Below the pieces are notes generated by a model. The model did no database searches. It saw only the letters and a program-made list of their open reading frames with translations, and was not told the DNA's origin. 9,390 nucleotides of DNA from Candidatus Minthenecus merdequi (lineage in GTDB: Bacteria; Bacteroidota; Bacteroidia; Bacteroidales; Paludibacteraceae): the NCBI GenBank assembly GCA_018064385.1, contig JAGHVI010000061.1, forward strand, positions 1 to 9,390, in the 5' to 3' direction. The translations under genes were made by a program, and so were the position numbers. Positions within the stretch are counted from its first letter, which is position 1. Each line of letters opens with the position of its first letter. Positions 1 through 7,316 of this stretch are shown here, piece after piece.

Positions 1-129
1 TTTTGAGTTTATTTTTGCATCTTGCTGCTTGTCAGTCGGTCACAATGCCCGCATTGCTCCCTTCTTTCGCACAGCAATCTGCTAAAAATAAACTTCAAAA
101 TCGTCTCAACCTAATTAATAGAACCACCC
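1..129 (+). repeat. Intergenic MITE-like repeat, copy 1 (left end cut by window edge)
   Basis: Positions 13-100 are identical base for base to 7150-7237 (88 of 88). Positions 1-17 match 7076-7092 at 16 of 17, so the similarity continues leftward but skips 62 nt that are present in copy 2. The right end, TAATTAATAGAACCACCC (112-129), is the exact reverse complement of the left end of copy 2 (7018-7035), which is what a terminal inverted repeat would give. The copy ends 5 bp from the stop codon of the sulfatase-family gene. An internal palindrome CAATGC-CC-GCATTG lies at 43-56. No gene is visible; the open frame across it runs on antisense to the neighbouring gene. Seen directly: repeat and inverted ends. 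Inference: a small non-autonomous mobile or dispersed intergenic element. Confidence 0.75.
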
Positions 130-134
130 ATAAA

Positions 135-2078
135 TCAGTACAGCGTATTATTAAGAAGATGGACAACATATTGCTGGATATAAGCCTTCAGATAACGAAT
201 CATATCAGCTTTCTCGTCTGCGGGGATTTTACCATTGACGGAAACAACGTTTTTGCCGTCAAACTGAATGTAGCCGTTCCCGGAGATAACTTGGAAGTAT
301 GGATATTGGAAAGTGACAGCATAATTATGTTGTTTCGGTTGAGTAATGATATCTTGCCCAAAAGCAAAGAAAGGTTTATCATAACCGAGGATAGACATTA
401 TAGATGGGAAAATATCAAGTTGGGACACAACCGAAGTCGAATCACAGCGGGGGTAGTTTGAAATATATTCTATGCGCTTCGTTTCGGAGGAATCGTTGAT
501 ATTTGCAAACATAGCCTCATCACACTTGTTGTCGGCAAGGGCAGGAATGTAGAACACCAGAGGGATACGGAACAATCCTTCGTCAGTGGTATATTCAGGC
601 AGCACAGGGACACTGGAATGATCAGCGACCAAAACGAAGATTGTATTGTAGAACCAAGGTTCATTGGACGCAGCGTCGAAGAAATGTCTCAGAGCAATAT
701 CAGTGTAAGCAATACAATGGTTGATAGGCACTTTGCCTTCAGGCACCTTTCCTTTGTACTTTTCGGGGATATTGAATGGGCTATGCGAGGTCAGTGTAAA
801 GATGGACGTAAGGAAAGGCTGAGGCAACTTGCCGATTGAACGTTCAAAATAAGTGATAAAATCGTCATCCCATATTCCCCAATTACCGTCGTATGTATCT
901 TTGTCCGACTGAGGGTCATTCAGAAACTCGTTCATACCGAAATAGTGCTGGAACTTGCCATTATGCACGAAAGCTTCGAAACCCATACTTCCGTTAGGTG
1001 CACCATGGAAGAATGACGTGTGATAGCCGCGGTTGTTCAGGACATCAGCCACGGACGATATTTTGTTTGTCGAATAGGAAGAGAAAACGAAAGATTCGTA
1101 CAGTTTTGGGATTGACGAAAGAATTGCAGGAGGAGCATCAATAGACTTGCGTCCGCCTGAATAAGCATGCCTGAAAGTAATGGACCGCGACATCAGTGAG
1201 TCAAGGAAAGGAGTGAAAGGCTTGGACACAGGATTGTAGAAACCGATATGCTCGGCTGCGAAACTTTCGAGAATGAAGATAACCACGTTGGGTTTTTCGG
1301 AAAAGATAGGTTTGCAAGGTGCGGGATGGACAGGCGACATAACAGACTCGAGTTGGTCGTCAGCAAAAAAATGGGGATTTTCGTATGTTTCGTTATCAAT
1401 GGTTCTCATCAGACAGAAAGGAGTGTTGAGGACAAGCGAAGTCTCGGCAGGTTTGTCAACGTATGTCATAGCGTTGCTCATATTGATTGGACGTGTAAAA
1501 GCACCGAATCCACCGCGAATACCGATTACAGTAAAATAACCAGATACAACGAAAAGAACAGAAGTTAAGATATAATAATAAGAAGGTTTCAGATTGAGGA
1601 AAGGTTTGTAAGGTCGGTACAGGAAGAAAAGTCCGACAACAATAGCAATAGCGAACAGAGTCACATACCAATATTCGACAGCCGAGTCAACGAAAATGCC
1701 GAAAAGGTTCGATTCGTTGGCAAATTCTGAAAAAAACGAGCAAGTCGTTCGACGGTCGGAGAAACGGATATAAACCATATCTGCGGAATTGATGAGCAAT
1801 CCCAGCGCATTAGGGACAAAGAAAGCATATTTTTGGACACAGGCATAAATTTTGTTTGTACGCCATTTTACGGGGAAAGGCAACAACGACATTGCCAGAT
1901 AAAGAGACGAACAATAAAGCACTGCGGTCAGATCAAAACGCATACCACCGCCCAGGATTTCCATCAGGTGAGCAAACGTGATGTCAGTGAACATCTCAAG
2001 GTTAGTAAAATAAAAAAACAATCGTGATATTGTATATAAAGCCAAAATCACGAAAATGTTGAAAAGTGCTTGTAACAT
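135..2078 (-). CDS. LTA synthase family / sulfatase-type phosphotransferase, inner membrane
   Basis: 647-aa protein of the alkaline phosphatase superfamily, LtaS/OpgB-like branch. The first ~190 residues hold about five hydrophobic segments (roughly 5-25, 50-68, 85-100, 137-154, 168-187); the rest is a predicted extracytoplasmic catalytic domain starting at KPNVVIFILESF (262-273). Candidate metal and catalytic residues by family analogy are E271 in LES, S312 in GGRKSIDA as nucleophile (Thr in LtaS), H432 in SHSPF, and D486-H487 in ADHSS. Related enzymes move phosphoglycerol or similar head groups onto envelope polymers or glycans; Bacteroidota make no classical lipoteichoic acid, so the substrate here is unknown. 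It is the last gene of the rlmD-cca operon: its ATG lies 7 nt after the cca stop. There is no clear terminator after it; a repeat element begins 5 bp downstream. Family assignment is firm, substrate is not. Confidence 0.88.
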   Translation of the reverse strand: MLQALFNIFVILALYTISRLFFYFTNLEMFTDITFAHLMEILGGGMRFDLTAVLYCSSLYLAMSLLPFPVKWRTNKIYACVQKYAFFVPNALGLLINSADMVYIRFSDRRTTCSFFSEFANESNLFGIFVDSAVEYWYVTLFAIAIVVGLFFLYRPYKPFLNLKPSYYYILTSVLFVVSGYFTVIGIRGGFGAFTRPINMSNAMTYVDKPAETSLVLNTPFCLMRTIDNETYENPHFFADDQLESVMSPVHPAPCKPIFSEKPNVVIFILESFAAEHIGFYNPVSKPFTPFLDSLMSRSITFRHAYSGGRKSIDAPPAILSSIPKLYESFVFSSYSTNKISSVADVLNNRGYHTSFFHGAPNGSMGFEAFVHNGKFQHYFGMNEFLNDPQSDKDTYDGNWGIWDDDFITYFERSIGKLPQPFLTSIFTLTSHSPFNIPEKYKGKVPEGKVPINHCIAYTDIALRHFFDAASNEPWFYNTIFVLVADHSSVPVLPEYTTDEGLFRIPLVFYIPALADNKCDEAMFANINDSSETKRIEYISNYPRCDSTSVVSQLDIFPSIMSILGYDKPFFAFGQDIITQPKQHNYAVTFQYPYFQVISGNGYIQFDGKNVVSVNGKIPADEKADMIRYLKAYIQQYVVHLLNNTLY

Positions 2079-2085
2079 AATTATA

Positions 2086-3534
2086 TTATTTTTCTATGTG
2101 AATTCTATCAGAACTCACATCTACTGGTTTCAGATTATATTTAGCAGCATTGGCAATGACAAAATTGCGTGCAGCGTCATGCTCGTTAGGGATAATTCCA
2201 TCCAGGATAGCATCCTTGACGGCATTTTTCAGTTCACCGACCACAGCGCAGGGAGGGATGTTGAACATCTGCATAATCTCCAAACCATCGACAGGTGGTT
2301 GGAAATTTCGTATGCGGTCTTTTTCCTCGATTTCTTTCAGTTTAATGCGCAGAAGTTGATAGTTATTTGCAAAACGTTCAACCTTTTCACGGTTTGCTGA
2401 AGTAATATCGCTTTCGCAGAGAATCATAAGTTTGTCAATGTCATCGCCGGCGTCAAACAGCAGACGTCGGATAGCGGAATCGGTAACACCCTCATCGCAG
2501 AGATTGATAGGGCGCATGTGTAACTCGACAAGTTTCTTAACCAATTTCAGTTCTTCGCCCAAAGGAAGATGCAAACGACGGAAGATAGGGGTAAGCATCT
2601 TCATTCCCACAAAATTATGGTTGTAGAAAATCCATCCGTGATTATCGTCCCATTGTTTTGTTTTAGGTTTGCCGACATCGTGGAACAGAGCAGCATAGCG
2701 CAACCAGATATCGTCCGAACGGTTGGCAACGCCCTCAAGCACACGCATAGTATGCGTGAAAATATCCTTATGCGCACGCTCGTTATGCTTTTCGACACCC
2801 TTCAAGGCATCAATCTCGGGCAACACTTTAGCCAGCAACCCACAGCCGTCCATCAGCATTATACCACGCGAAGGGTTTGAAGTACGCATAATCTTATTCA
2901 GCTCTTCAGCCGTACGCTCTGACGAAACAATATCCATCCGCTCCACATTACGGCGAATGGCTTCGTATGTATCAGATAATATTGTAAAGCCGAGACGTGT
3001 GGCGAACCTTACAGCACGCATCATTCTCAGTGGGTCATCACTGAAGGTTATATCAGGGTCCAGGGGAGTACGGATTATTCCGTTTGCCAAATCCTCGACA
3101 CCATTAAAAGGGTCAACCAACTCGCCATAACGGCTGGCATTCAGGCAAATTGCCATAGCGTTGATTGAAAAATCGCGGCGGCATTGGTCGTCTGCCAGTG
3201 TACCGTTCTCGACAATAGGTTTTCGGCTTTCGCGGTGGTACGACTCTTTGCGGGCACCGACGAACTCAACATCAATCTTGCCCTTACGCACTTGGGCCGT
3301 TCCGAAATTCTTGAACACCGCCAGATATGCGCCACTGCCCAGTTCCTTGGCAAAAGCCTCAGCCATTGCTATACCCGAGCCGACAACCACGACATCAATA
3401 TCCTCCGAAGGACGACCCAACAGAAGGTCACGCACCCAGCCACCGACCACATAACACTCCAGCCCAAGCTGGTCAGCAGTCTTCGACAGAACAGGGAAAA
3501 CCTTATTTGCGTTCAGATTGTCGGAATAATTCAT
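2086..3534 (-). CDS. cca: CCA tRNA nucleotidyltransferase with HD domain
   Basis: 482-aa class II tRNA nucleotidyltransferase, which adds or repairs the 3' CCA end of tRNAs in the cytoplasm. The N-terminal polymerase head has GGWVRD (31-36) and the metal-binding pair D45/D47 in EDIDVVVVG. RRDFSINA (119-126) and DDPLRMMRAVRFATRLGF (166-183) are the usual conserved neck motifs of the poly(A) polymerase/CCA family. An HD phosphohydrolase domain follows, with H261 and the H285-D286 pair in ALFHDVGKPK. The length fits HD-containing bacterial members. Its ATG overlaps the rlmD stop (ATGA, 3534-3531), which fixes the start and suggests translational coupling; the next gene starts 7 nt after its stop. 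Sequence alone does not separate full CCA-adding from split CC- or A-adding activity, but no second copy is in view. Confidence 0.95.
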   Translation of the reverse strand: MNYSDNLNANKVFPVLSKTADQLGLECYVVGGWVRDLLLGRPSEDIDVVVVGSGIAMAEAFAKELGSGAYLAVFKNFGTAQVRKGKIDVEFVGARKESYHRESRKPIVENGTLADDQCRRDFSINAMAICLNASRYGELVDPFNGVEDLANGIIRTPLDPDITFSDDPLRMMRAVRFATRLGFTILSDTYEAIRRNVERMDIVSSERTAEELNKIMRTSNPSRGIMLMDGCGLLAKVLPEIDALKGVEKHNERAHKDIFTHTMRVLEGVANRSDDIWLRYAALFHDVGKPKTKQWDDNHGWIFYNHNFVGMKMLTPIFRRLHLPLGEELKLVKKLVELHMRPINLCDEGVTDSAIRRLLFDAGDDIDKLMILCESDITSANREKVERFANNYQLLRIKLKEIEEKDRIRNFQPPVDGLEIMQMFNIPPCAVVGELKNAVKDAILDGIIPNEHDAARNFVIANAAKYNLKPVDVSSDRIHIEK

Positions 3535-4928
3535 TTTCGTATCAATTGGACAACATTCTCGACATGATGCGTGTGAGGAAACATATCAACCGGTTGTACG
3601 GCAGCAATCTGGTAATCCGCACAGAGCAATGCAAGGTCGCGTGCCTGTGTGGCAGGGTTGCAGCTTACATACACAATTTTCTGAGGTGCAGCGTTCAGTA
3701 TCACCTTCACCACATCCTCATGCATACCTGCGCGAGGAGGGTCGGTAATGATTACATCCGGTCGTCCATTCTCTGCGATAAAGTCGTCAGTCAGAATGTC
3801 TTTCATATCACCTGCAACGAAAACAGTGTTACTGATATTGTTAATCTCCGAATTCACTTTAGCGTCCTCTATCGCCTCAGGGACATACTCAATGCCAATC
3901 ACTTTACGAGCCGAATGCGCGATAAAGTTAGCGATTGTGCCTGTACCTGTATATAAGTCATAAACCAGTTCTTCGCCGGTAAGACTTGCAAAACGTCGGA
4001 CGACTTTATACAGTTCGTAAGCTTGTTCCGAGTTGGTTTGATAGAAAGACTTAGGTCCTATCTTGAAACGGAGATTCTCCATCTGCTCGTATATTGCCTC
4101 ATCGCCGCTGAAGAGGTGAATCTCCTGGTCGGTAATCGTATCGTTGCATTTCGGATTGATCACATAAAGGAGTGACGTGATTTCAGGAAATGTTTCATCA
4201 AGATGAGTCAGCAACGCTTCTCTCTCCGTCTTCATCTCTTTCTTGAATGCCAGAAGCACCATCAAGCCACCCGTTGTAGTGTTGCGAATCATCAGGGTTC
4301 TGAGGAATCCCTCCTGCGAACGGAGATTGAAGAATTCCAGGTTGTGTTCCAGAGCATACGAACGGATTTCGTTTCGTATTCTGTTTGTTATGTCGTCTTG
4401 CAGGCAACAGGTTTGAATATCAAGTACCTTGTCGAACATTCCAGGAATATGGAAGCCTACACCGCACAGTTGTTCAGGGGAAAGTTGCTCTCGGTCAACG
4501 CCAAAAGGTATCCAACAACGATTTGAAAATGTATATTCCAATTTATTGCGGTACTGGTATATTTTGGCAGAACCAAGAATAGGCGAGACTTCAGGCAGAG
4601 TCAGATGTCCGATTCGTGTCAGGGCATCAACCACTTGCTGTTGTTTGTGACGAATCTGTTCTTCGTAAGGCAGAATCTGCCATTTGCAGCCGCCGCAGAT
4701 GCCGTAGTGCCGGCAGTATGGTTGGCAGCGCACATCCGACAGTTTTTTATACTCCACAACACGGCCTTCCATATACGAATGTTTCTTCTTTGTCACTTGC
4801 ACATCGACAACATCGCCGGGAACTGCATACTCAGTAAACAGTACAACGTCCCCGATGCGAGCAAGTGCCTTCCCTTCAGCTGCCACATCTGTTATTATAA
4901 CATCTTGTAATAGAGGATATTTTTTCAT
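3531..4928 (-). CDS. rlmD: 23S rRNA (uracil-C5)-methyltransferase, RlmD/RumA family
   Basis: 465-aa SAM-dependent RNA m5U methyltransferase. Residues ~1-62 form a TRAM RNA-binding domain. A cysteine cluster CRHYGICGGC (72-81, C-x5-C-x2-C) plus C174/C175 fits the 4Fe-4S site of RumA-type enzymes. The methyltransferase domain shows FYQTN (295-299), the SAM-binding DLYTGTGTI (324-332), DPPRAG (396-401), and the catalytic nucleophile C423 in YVSCNP. The target is probably 23S U1939 by family, but RlmC, RlmCD and TrmA relatives cannot be excluded. The frame is open to an ATG at 4991, but the -7 promoter box at 4954-4961 would lie inside that longer version, and the TRAM domain begins at the ATG at 4928, so 4928 is chosen. 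It is the first gene of the operon and overlaps cca by 4 bp. The leader is A-rich with no Shine-Dalgarno. Confidence 0.92.
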   Translation of the reverse strand: MKKYPLLQDVIITDVAAEGKALARIGDVVLFTEYAVPGDVVDVQVTKKKHSYMEGRVVEYKKLSDVRCQPYCRHYGICGGCKWQILPYEEQIRHKQQQVVDALTRIGHLTLPEVSPILGSAKIYQYRNKLEYTFSNRCWIPFGVDREQLSPEQLCGVGFHIPGMFDKVLDIQTCCLQDDITNRIRNEIRSYALEHNLEFFNLRSQEGFLRTLMIRNTTTGGLMVLLAFKKEMKTEREALLTHLDETFPEITSLLYVINPKCNDTITDQEIHLFSGDEAIYEQMENLRFKIGPKSFYQTNSEQAYELYKVVRRFASLTGEELVYDLYTGTGTIANFIAHSARKVIGIEYVPEAIEDAKVNSEINNISNTVFVAGDMKDILTDDFIAENGRPDVIITDPPRAGMHEDVVKVILNAAPQKIVYVSCNPATQARDLALLCADYQIAAVQPVDMFPHTHHVENVVQLIRK

Positions 4929-4953
4929 ATATAATTTTTTCTTATGTAAAGTG

Positions 4954-4961
4954 CAAAGATA
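4954..4961 (-). promoter_or_regulatory. -7 box of the rlmD-cca operon promoter
   Basis: Read on the minus strand this is TATCTTTG, matching the Bacteroidetes -7 consensus TAnnTTTG. It predicts a start near 4947 and a leader of about 20 nt before the rlmD ATG at 4928. No good -33 TTTG is seen at the usual 19-21 nt spacing; the sequence there is TGCA, part of the opposing promoter. Confidence 0.65.
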
Positions 4962-4974
4962 CGAATTTTTTTTG

Positions 4975-4982
4975 TAACTTTG
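4975..4982 (+). promoter_or_regulatory. -7 box of the BI-1 gene promoter
   Basis: TAACTTTG matches TAnnTTTG and lies about 60 nt upstream of the BI-1 start codon. Its -33 position (4952-4955) reads TGCA, not TTTG. That position falls at the edge of the opposing rlmD -7 box, so the two promoters overlap and mirror each other. Confidence 0.65.
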
Positions 4983-5041
4983 CATCGTCAAAAGACTAAA
5001 TTTTCAGATAAGACACAAAATCATCAAAAAAAATTATAAGT

Positions 5042-5773
5042 ATGGGATTATTTGGAACAAAGACCGCAGAAGATGGTCATGAACTCTCTACACGAGAGGA
5101 GAGAATACTTGAACGTGGGGTCGCTGCTGAAGGCGAAAATATCATCAGCGATTCATTGTACAACGTTGTTCTGGGAGGAACAGTGGCATACGGACTACTA
5201 CTGAATGCAGTGATGGTGTGGTTTTTTGGACACGACCTTACTGTTTTCATCAATCACAACCCAGGTATGTACTATGTTATCTTGATAGGATATATCGTCT
5301 TTGGAATAACCGGAATCGTTATGGCTTACAAAAGCAAAAGCGCACGCATTTCGTTCATTGGCTACAACCTGCTTGTTGTTCCTATGGGAGCAATTTTAGC
5401 AATATATGTTCCTATGTTTTCTCCTATGATAGTAGCAAAAGCGACATTTCTGACAGGGTTCATCACACTATTGATGATGGGTTTTGGTGCTGCCTTTCCA
5501 AAAGTTTTCGCCAGAATGGGTGCAACATTGGGGATAACACTGCTGATAACTCTCATAGTAGAGATAATCAGCATATTAGTATTCGGGTATCAAGGTATCT
5601 TGTTTGATTTGATATTCGTAGTGCTGTTTTCGTTTTACATTGGCTATGACTTCTCTCGGTCGCAAGCTTATGCCAAAACATTTGATAATGCAGTAGATTC
5701 GGCTGTAGATATATACCTTGACATCATCAACCTGTTCATTCGCATTTTGTCAATCTTGGGAAAACGAAATTAA
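5042..5773 (+). CDS. Bax inhibitor-1/YccA family membrane protein
   Basis: 243-aa multispanning inner-membrane protein of the BI-1/YccA/LFG family. After a ~45-residue charged cytoplasmic N terminus there are about seven hydrophobic segments from GTVAYGLLLNAVMVWFF onward. The C-terminal part carries the family hallmark: GYDFSRSQ, then DNAVDSAVDIYLDIINLFIR, rich in acidic residues near the last helix that line the proposed pH-sensitive calcium-leak path in BI-1 homologues. Bacterial members act as ion-leak channels or modulate the membrane protease FtsH; which applies here is unknown. It is monocistronic: divergent from rlmD with an overlapping promoter, and ended by the hairpin at 5785-5822. 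The start follows an A-rich leader without Shine-Dalgarno. Confidence 0.93.
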   Translation: MGLFGTKTAEDGHELSTREERILERGVAAEGENIISDSLYNVVLGGTVAYGLLLNAVMVWFFGHDLTVFINHNPGMYYVILIGYIVFGITGIVMAYKSKSARISFIGYNLLVVPMGAILAIYVPMFSPMIVAKATFLTGFITLLMMGFGAAFPKVFARMGATLGITLLITLIVEIISILVFGYQGILFDLIFVVLFSFYIGYDFSRSQAYAKTFDNAVDSAVDIYLDIINLFIRILSILGKRN

Positions 5774-5784
5774 GGTAAGTTCTT

Positions 5785-5822
5785 AAAAAAAGAGACGGAT
5801 TTTATTTTCCGTCTCTTTTTTT
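5785..5822. terminator. Bidirectional terminator between BI-1 and C10 protease genes
   Basis: A perfect 15-bp inverted repeat: arms 5785-5799 (A7 then GAGACGGA) and 5808-5822 (TCCGTCTC then T7), with an 8-nt loop. The A and T tails give a U-tract on either strand, so it can end both converging genes. Its last two bases belong to the stop codon of the protease gene (5823-5821). Confidence 0.9.
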
Positions 5823-6999
5823 ATTTAACCGGCTGTCCCATAAGGGTGAAAAGACGATCTCCTACTTTGACATAAATATGTCCATCGATGAAAATTTTTT
5901 CGACTTTAGTTGATGAATTTTGAGGGCTATCAACGACATCGACTACAGCAGAAGGAGGAAGATGGTCACCACGAATGCCAACAATTGCAGCATGGTTATC
6001 GTTGAAATCGTATGGACCAGGGGTGAAATCCGAAATTTTGAACCAACCATCATAATTGCCACCCCAACCCCAATTCAGATGATAATAGGTTTCGGAATCT
6101 TTCTCGCCATATCCATCACAGATAAAGACATGACCGCCACGAGAACCCGAAGCACCATAAAAGAAAGGAGCACTATCGTTCAACTCAGATTGCAGAAGAG
6201 AATGCCAGTCAGAGGCAGATGAATACTGACTTTTCTCGACATAACGAACGGTATTTTGAAAACGGAAATACTTTTTGAGAGCAGAAACAATGCTACCAGA
6301 CTGAGCAGTTGAAGCAGATGGTCCATAAGCCATATTGCAAGCAACACCGCAATGAAAAAGAAGAGTCGAGACAGCATCAACCTCCTGTTCGGTCGAAGAA
6401 GCAGTGAGTTTGGAAGGCATATGTTCGTAGTCATAATAGGTATTCTCGAAATCTGCAGAAAGCGTACCGTAATTGCCATACCCATAAGCCGCAAAATTAC
6501 ATACGTATGAATGAGACCCCGCTCCATGCTCAGGATGAAGCCAGTAGCGCATCACTTGTCCCATAACTACCGCACCACAACCCACCTGAGCGTGTCCACC
6601 TTGTCCGTTTGAGTCTGCGGGACATTTACTGTTATAATACGTACCTTGCGCCCATTTAGTTTTAATCAAAGGTGCGACAATGATATTGTCAGGGGCAGCA
6701 TCAAGTCTGGCAAAGTCGAAAAATGGACGTTCGACGTGTGAGCCGAAACGTTGAATTTCGTTCTCGTACGATATAAGGAGGTCAGCAAGTGCGTCTGGAA
6801 TAGAGTCTGAATCGAAAGCACCATGATCCGAGAAACCAAGAATTTCGGGCGTTGCTCTGTCGGTCGAGACAATAACGAATCCCTCAGGTTGGAGATTATA
6901 GACACGAATAAATTGAGTAGAATGAACCAACAAAGGAGAGTTATTGGCATTGAGGGTCATCAAAGGGAGGAAGAACAGAAAGAGAAAAAGTTTTCGCAT
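5821..6999 (-). CDS. C10 family (streptopain-like) cysteine protease, secreted
   Basis: 392-aa secreted papain-fold protease precursor. Residues 1-19 are a signal peptide (MRKLFLFLFFLPLMTLNAN). Residues ~20-100 form a C10 propeptide (EGFVIVSTDRATPEILGFS, then IPDALADLL) that keeps such enzymes inactive until cleaved. The catalytic domain starts near APLIKTKWAQGTYYN (109-123). The nucleophile is C141 in QVGCGAVVMGQVMRYW and the catalytic His is H290 in GGHVFICDGY; NWGWGG (309-314) is the conserved Trp motif. The last ~28 residues (KVEKIFIDGHIYVKVGDRLF then TLMGQPVK) resemble a short type IX secretion sorting tail, suggesting export across the outer membrane (inference). The reading frame is intact. 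A repeat element sits 18 bp upstream of the ATG, in the promoter region, and no TAnnTTTG box is seen there. Confidence 0.92.
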   Translation of the reverse strand: MRKLFLFLFFLPLMTLNANNSPLLVHSTQFIRVYNLQPEGFVIVSTDRATPEILGFSDHGAFDSDSIPDALADLLISYENEIQRFGSHVERPFFDFARLDAAPDNIIVAPLIKTKWAQGTYYNSKCPADSNGQGGHAQVGCGAVVMGQVMRYWLHPEHGAGSHSYVCNFAAYGYGNYGTLSADFENTYYDYEHMPSKLTASSTEQEVDAVSTLLFHCGVACNMAYGPSASTAQSGSIVSALKKYFRFQNTVRYVEKSQYSSASDWHSLLQSELNDSAPFFYGASGSRGGHVFICDGYGEKDSETYYHLNWGWGGNYDGWFKISDFTPGPYDFNDNHAAIVGIRGDHLPPSAVVDVVDSPQNSSTKVEKIFIDGHIYVKVGDRLFTLMGQPVK

Positions 7000-7003
7000 T
7001 TTA

Positions 7004-7265
7004 GGGTAGTTCTATAAGGGTGGTTCTATTAATTATGTTTTTAAGTTGCAAGGCGGATGGTTCATAATTGGACGCTTTTGAATTTATTTTTGATAAATTG
7101 CGCTGCACCTCAGCAAATGAGCAAGCTCTTTGCTTTCGGTTTGCAGTAATTTTGCATCTTGCTGCTTGTCAGTCGGTCACAATGCCCGCATTGCTCCCTT
7201 CTTTCGCACAGCAATCTGCTAAAAATAAACTTCAAAAACCCTCAAAATGAATTTATAGAACTCAC
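7004..7265 (+). repeat. Intergenic MITE-like repeat, copy 2
   Basis: The left end GGGTGGTTCTATTAATTA (7018-7035) and the right end, around AATTTATAGAACTCACC (7249-7265), are imperfect inverted repeats sharing a GTTCTATWAATT core. The left end is an exact reverse complement of the right end of copy 1 (112-129). A second, tandem left-end-like motif GGGTAGTTCTATAA lies at 7004-7017. Inside, 7150-7237 is identical to 13-100. A hairpin AGCAAA-T-GAGC / GCTC-TTTGCT occupies 7112-7134 in the 62-nt stretch missing from copy 1. No convincing coding sequence. Transposase is absent, so mobility, if any, would be in trans. Confidence 0.75.
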
Positions 7266-7288
7266 CTGTAAATTACATATAATGCGAT

Positions 7289-7316
7289 AATGGAGGCAAA
7301 TTCTGCCTCCATTTTT
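7289..7316 (+). terminator. Terminator-like hairpin without a plus-strand gene
   Basis: Perfect 10-bp stem AATGGAGGCA / TGCCTCCATT (7289-7298, 7304-7313), loop AATTC, followed by a T run (7312-7316) on the plus strand. There is no plus-strand gene upstream. It sits immediately after the stop (7317-7315) of the decayed minus-strand reading frame and may be that gene's former 3' hairpin; the minus-strand U-tract is poor (TTATCG). Confidence 0.55.

Noticed and set aside
3..461. 152-codon plus-strand open frame at the window start
   Set aside because: It runs through the repeat and then antisense through the end of the sulfatase-family gene. Its first part recurs in frame at 7068-7250 only because the repeat is duplicated.
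3184..3956. Overlapping plus-strand open frames of 127 and 209 codons
   Set aside because: They are antisense to cca and rlmD, whose motifs are complete. The frames resemble no family and arise from codon bias of the real genes.
4929..4991. Longer start for rlmD at 4991
   Set aside because: The 21 added residues are lysine-rich and unlike the family, and they would cover both divergent -7 boxes.
7068..7250. 60-codon plus-strand open frame inside repeat copy 2
   Set aside because: It lies wholly in the repeat and has no family resemblance. Copy 1 lacks the 62-nt part, so the frame is not conserved between copies.
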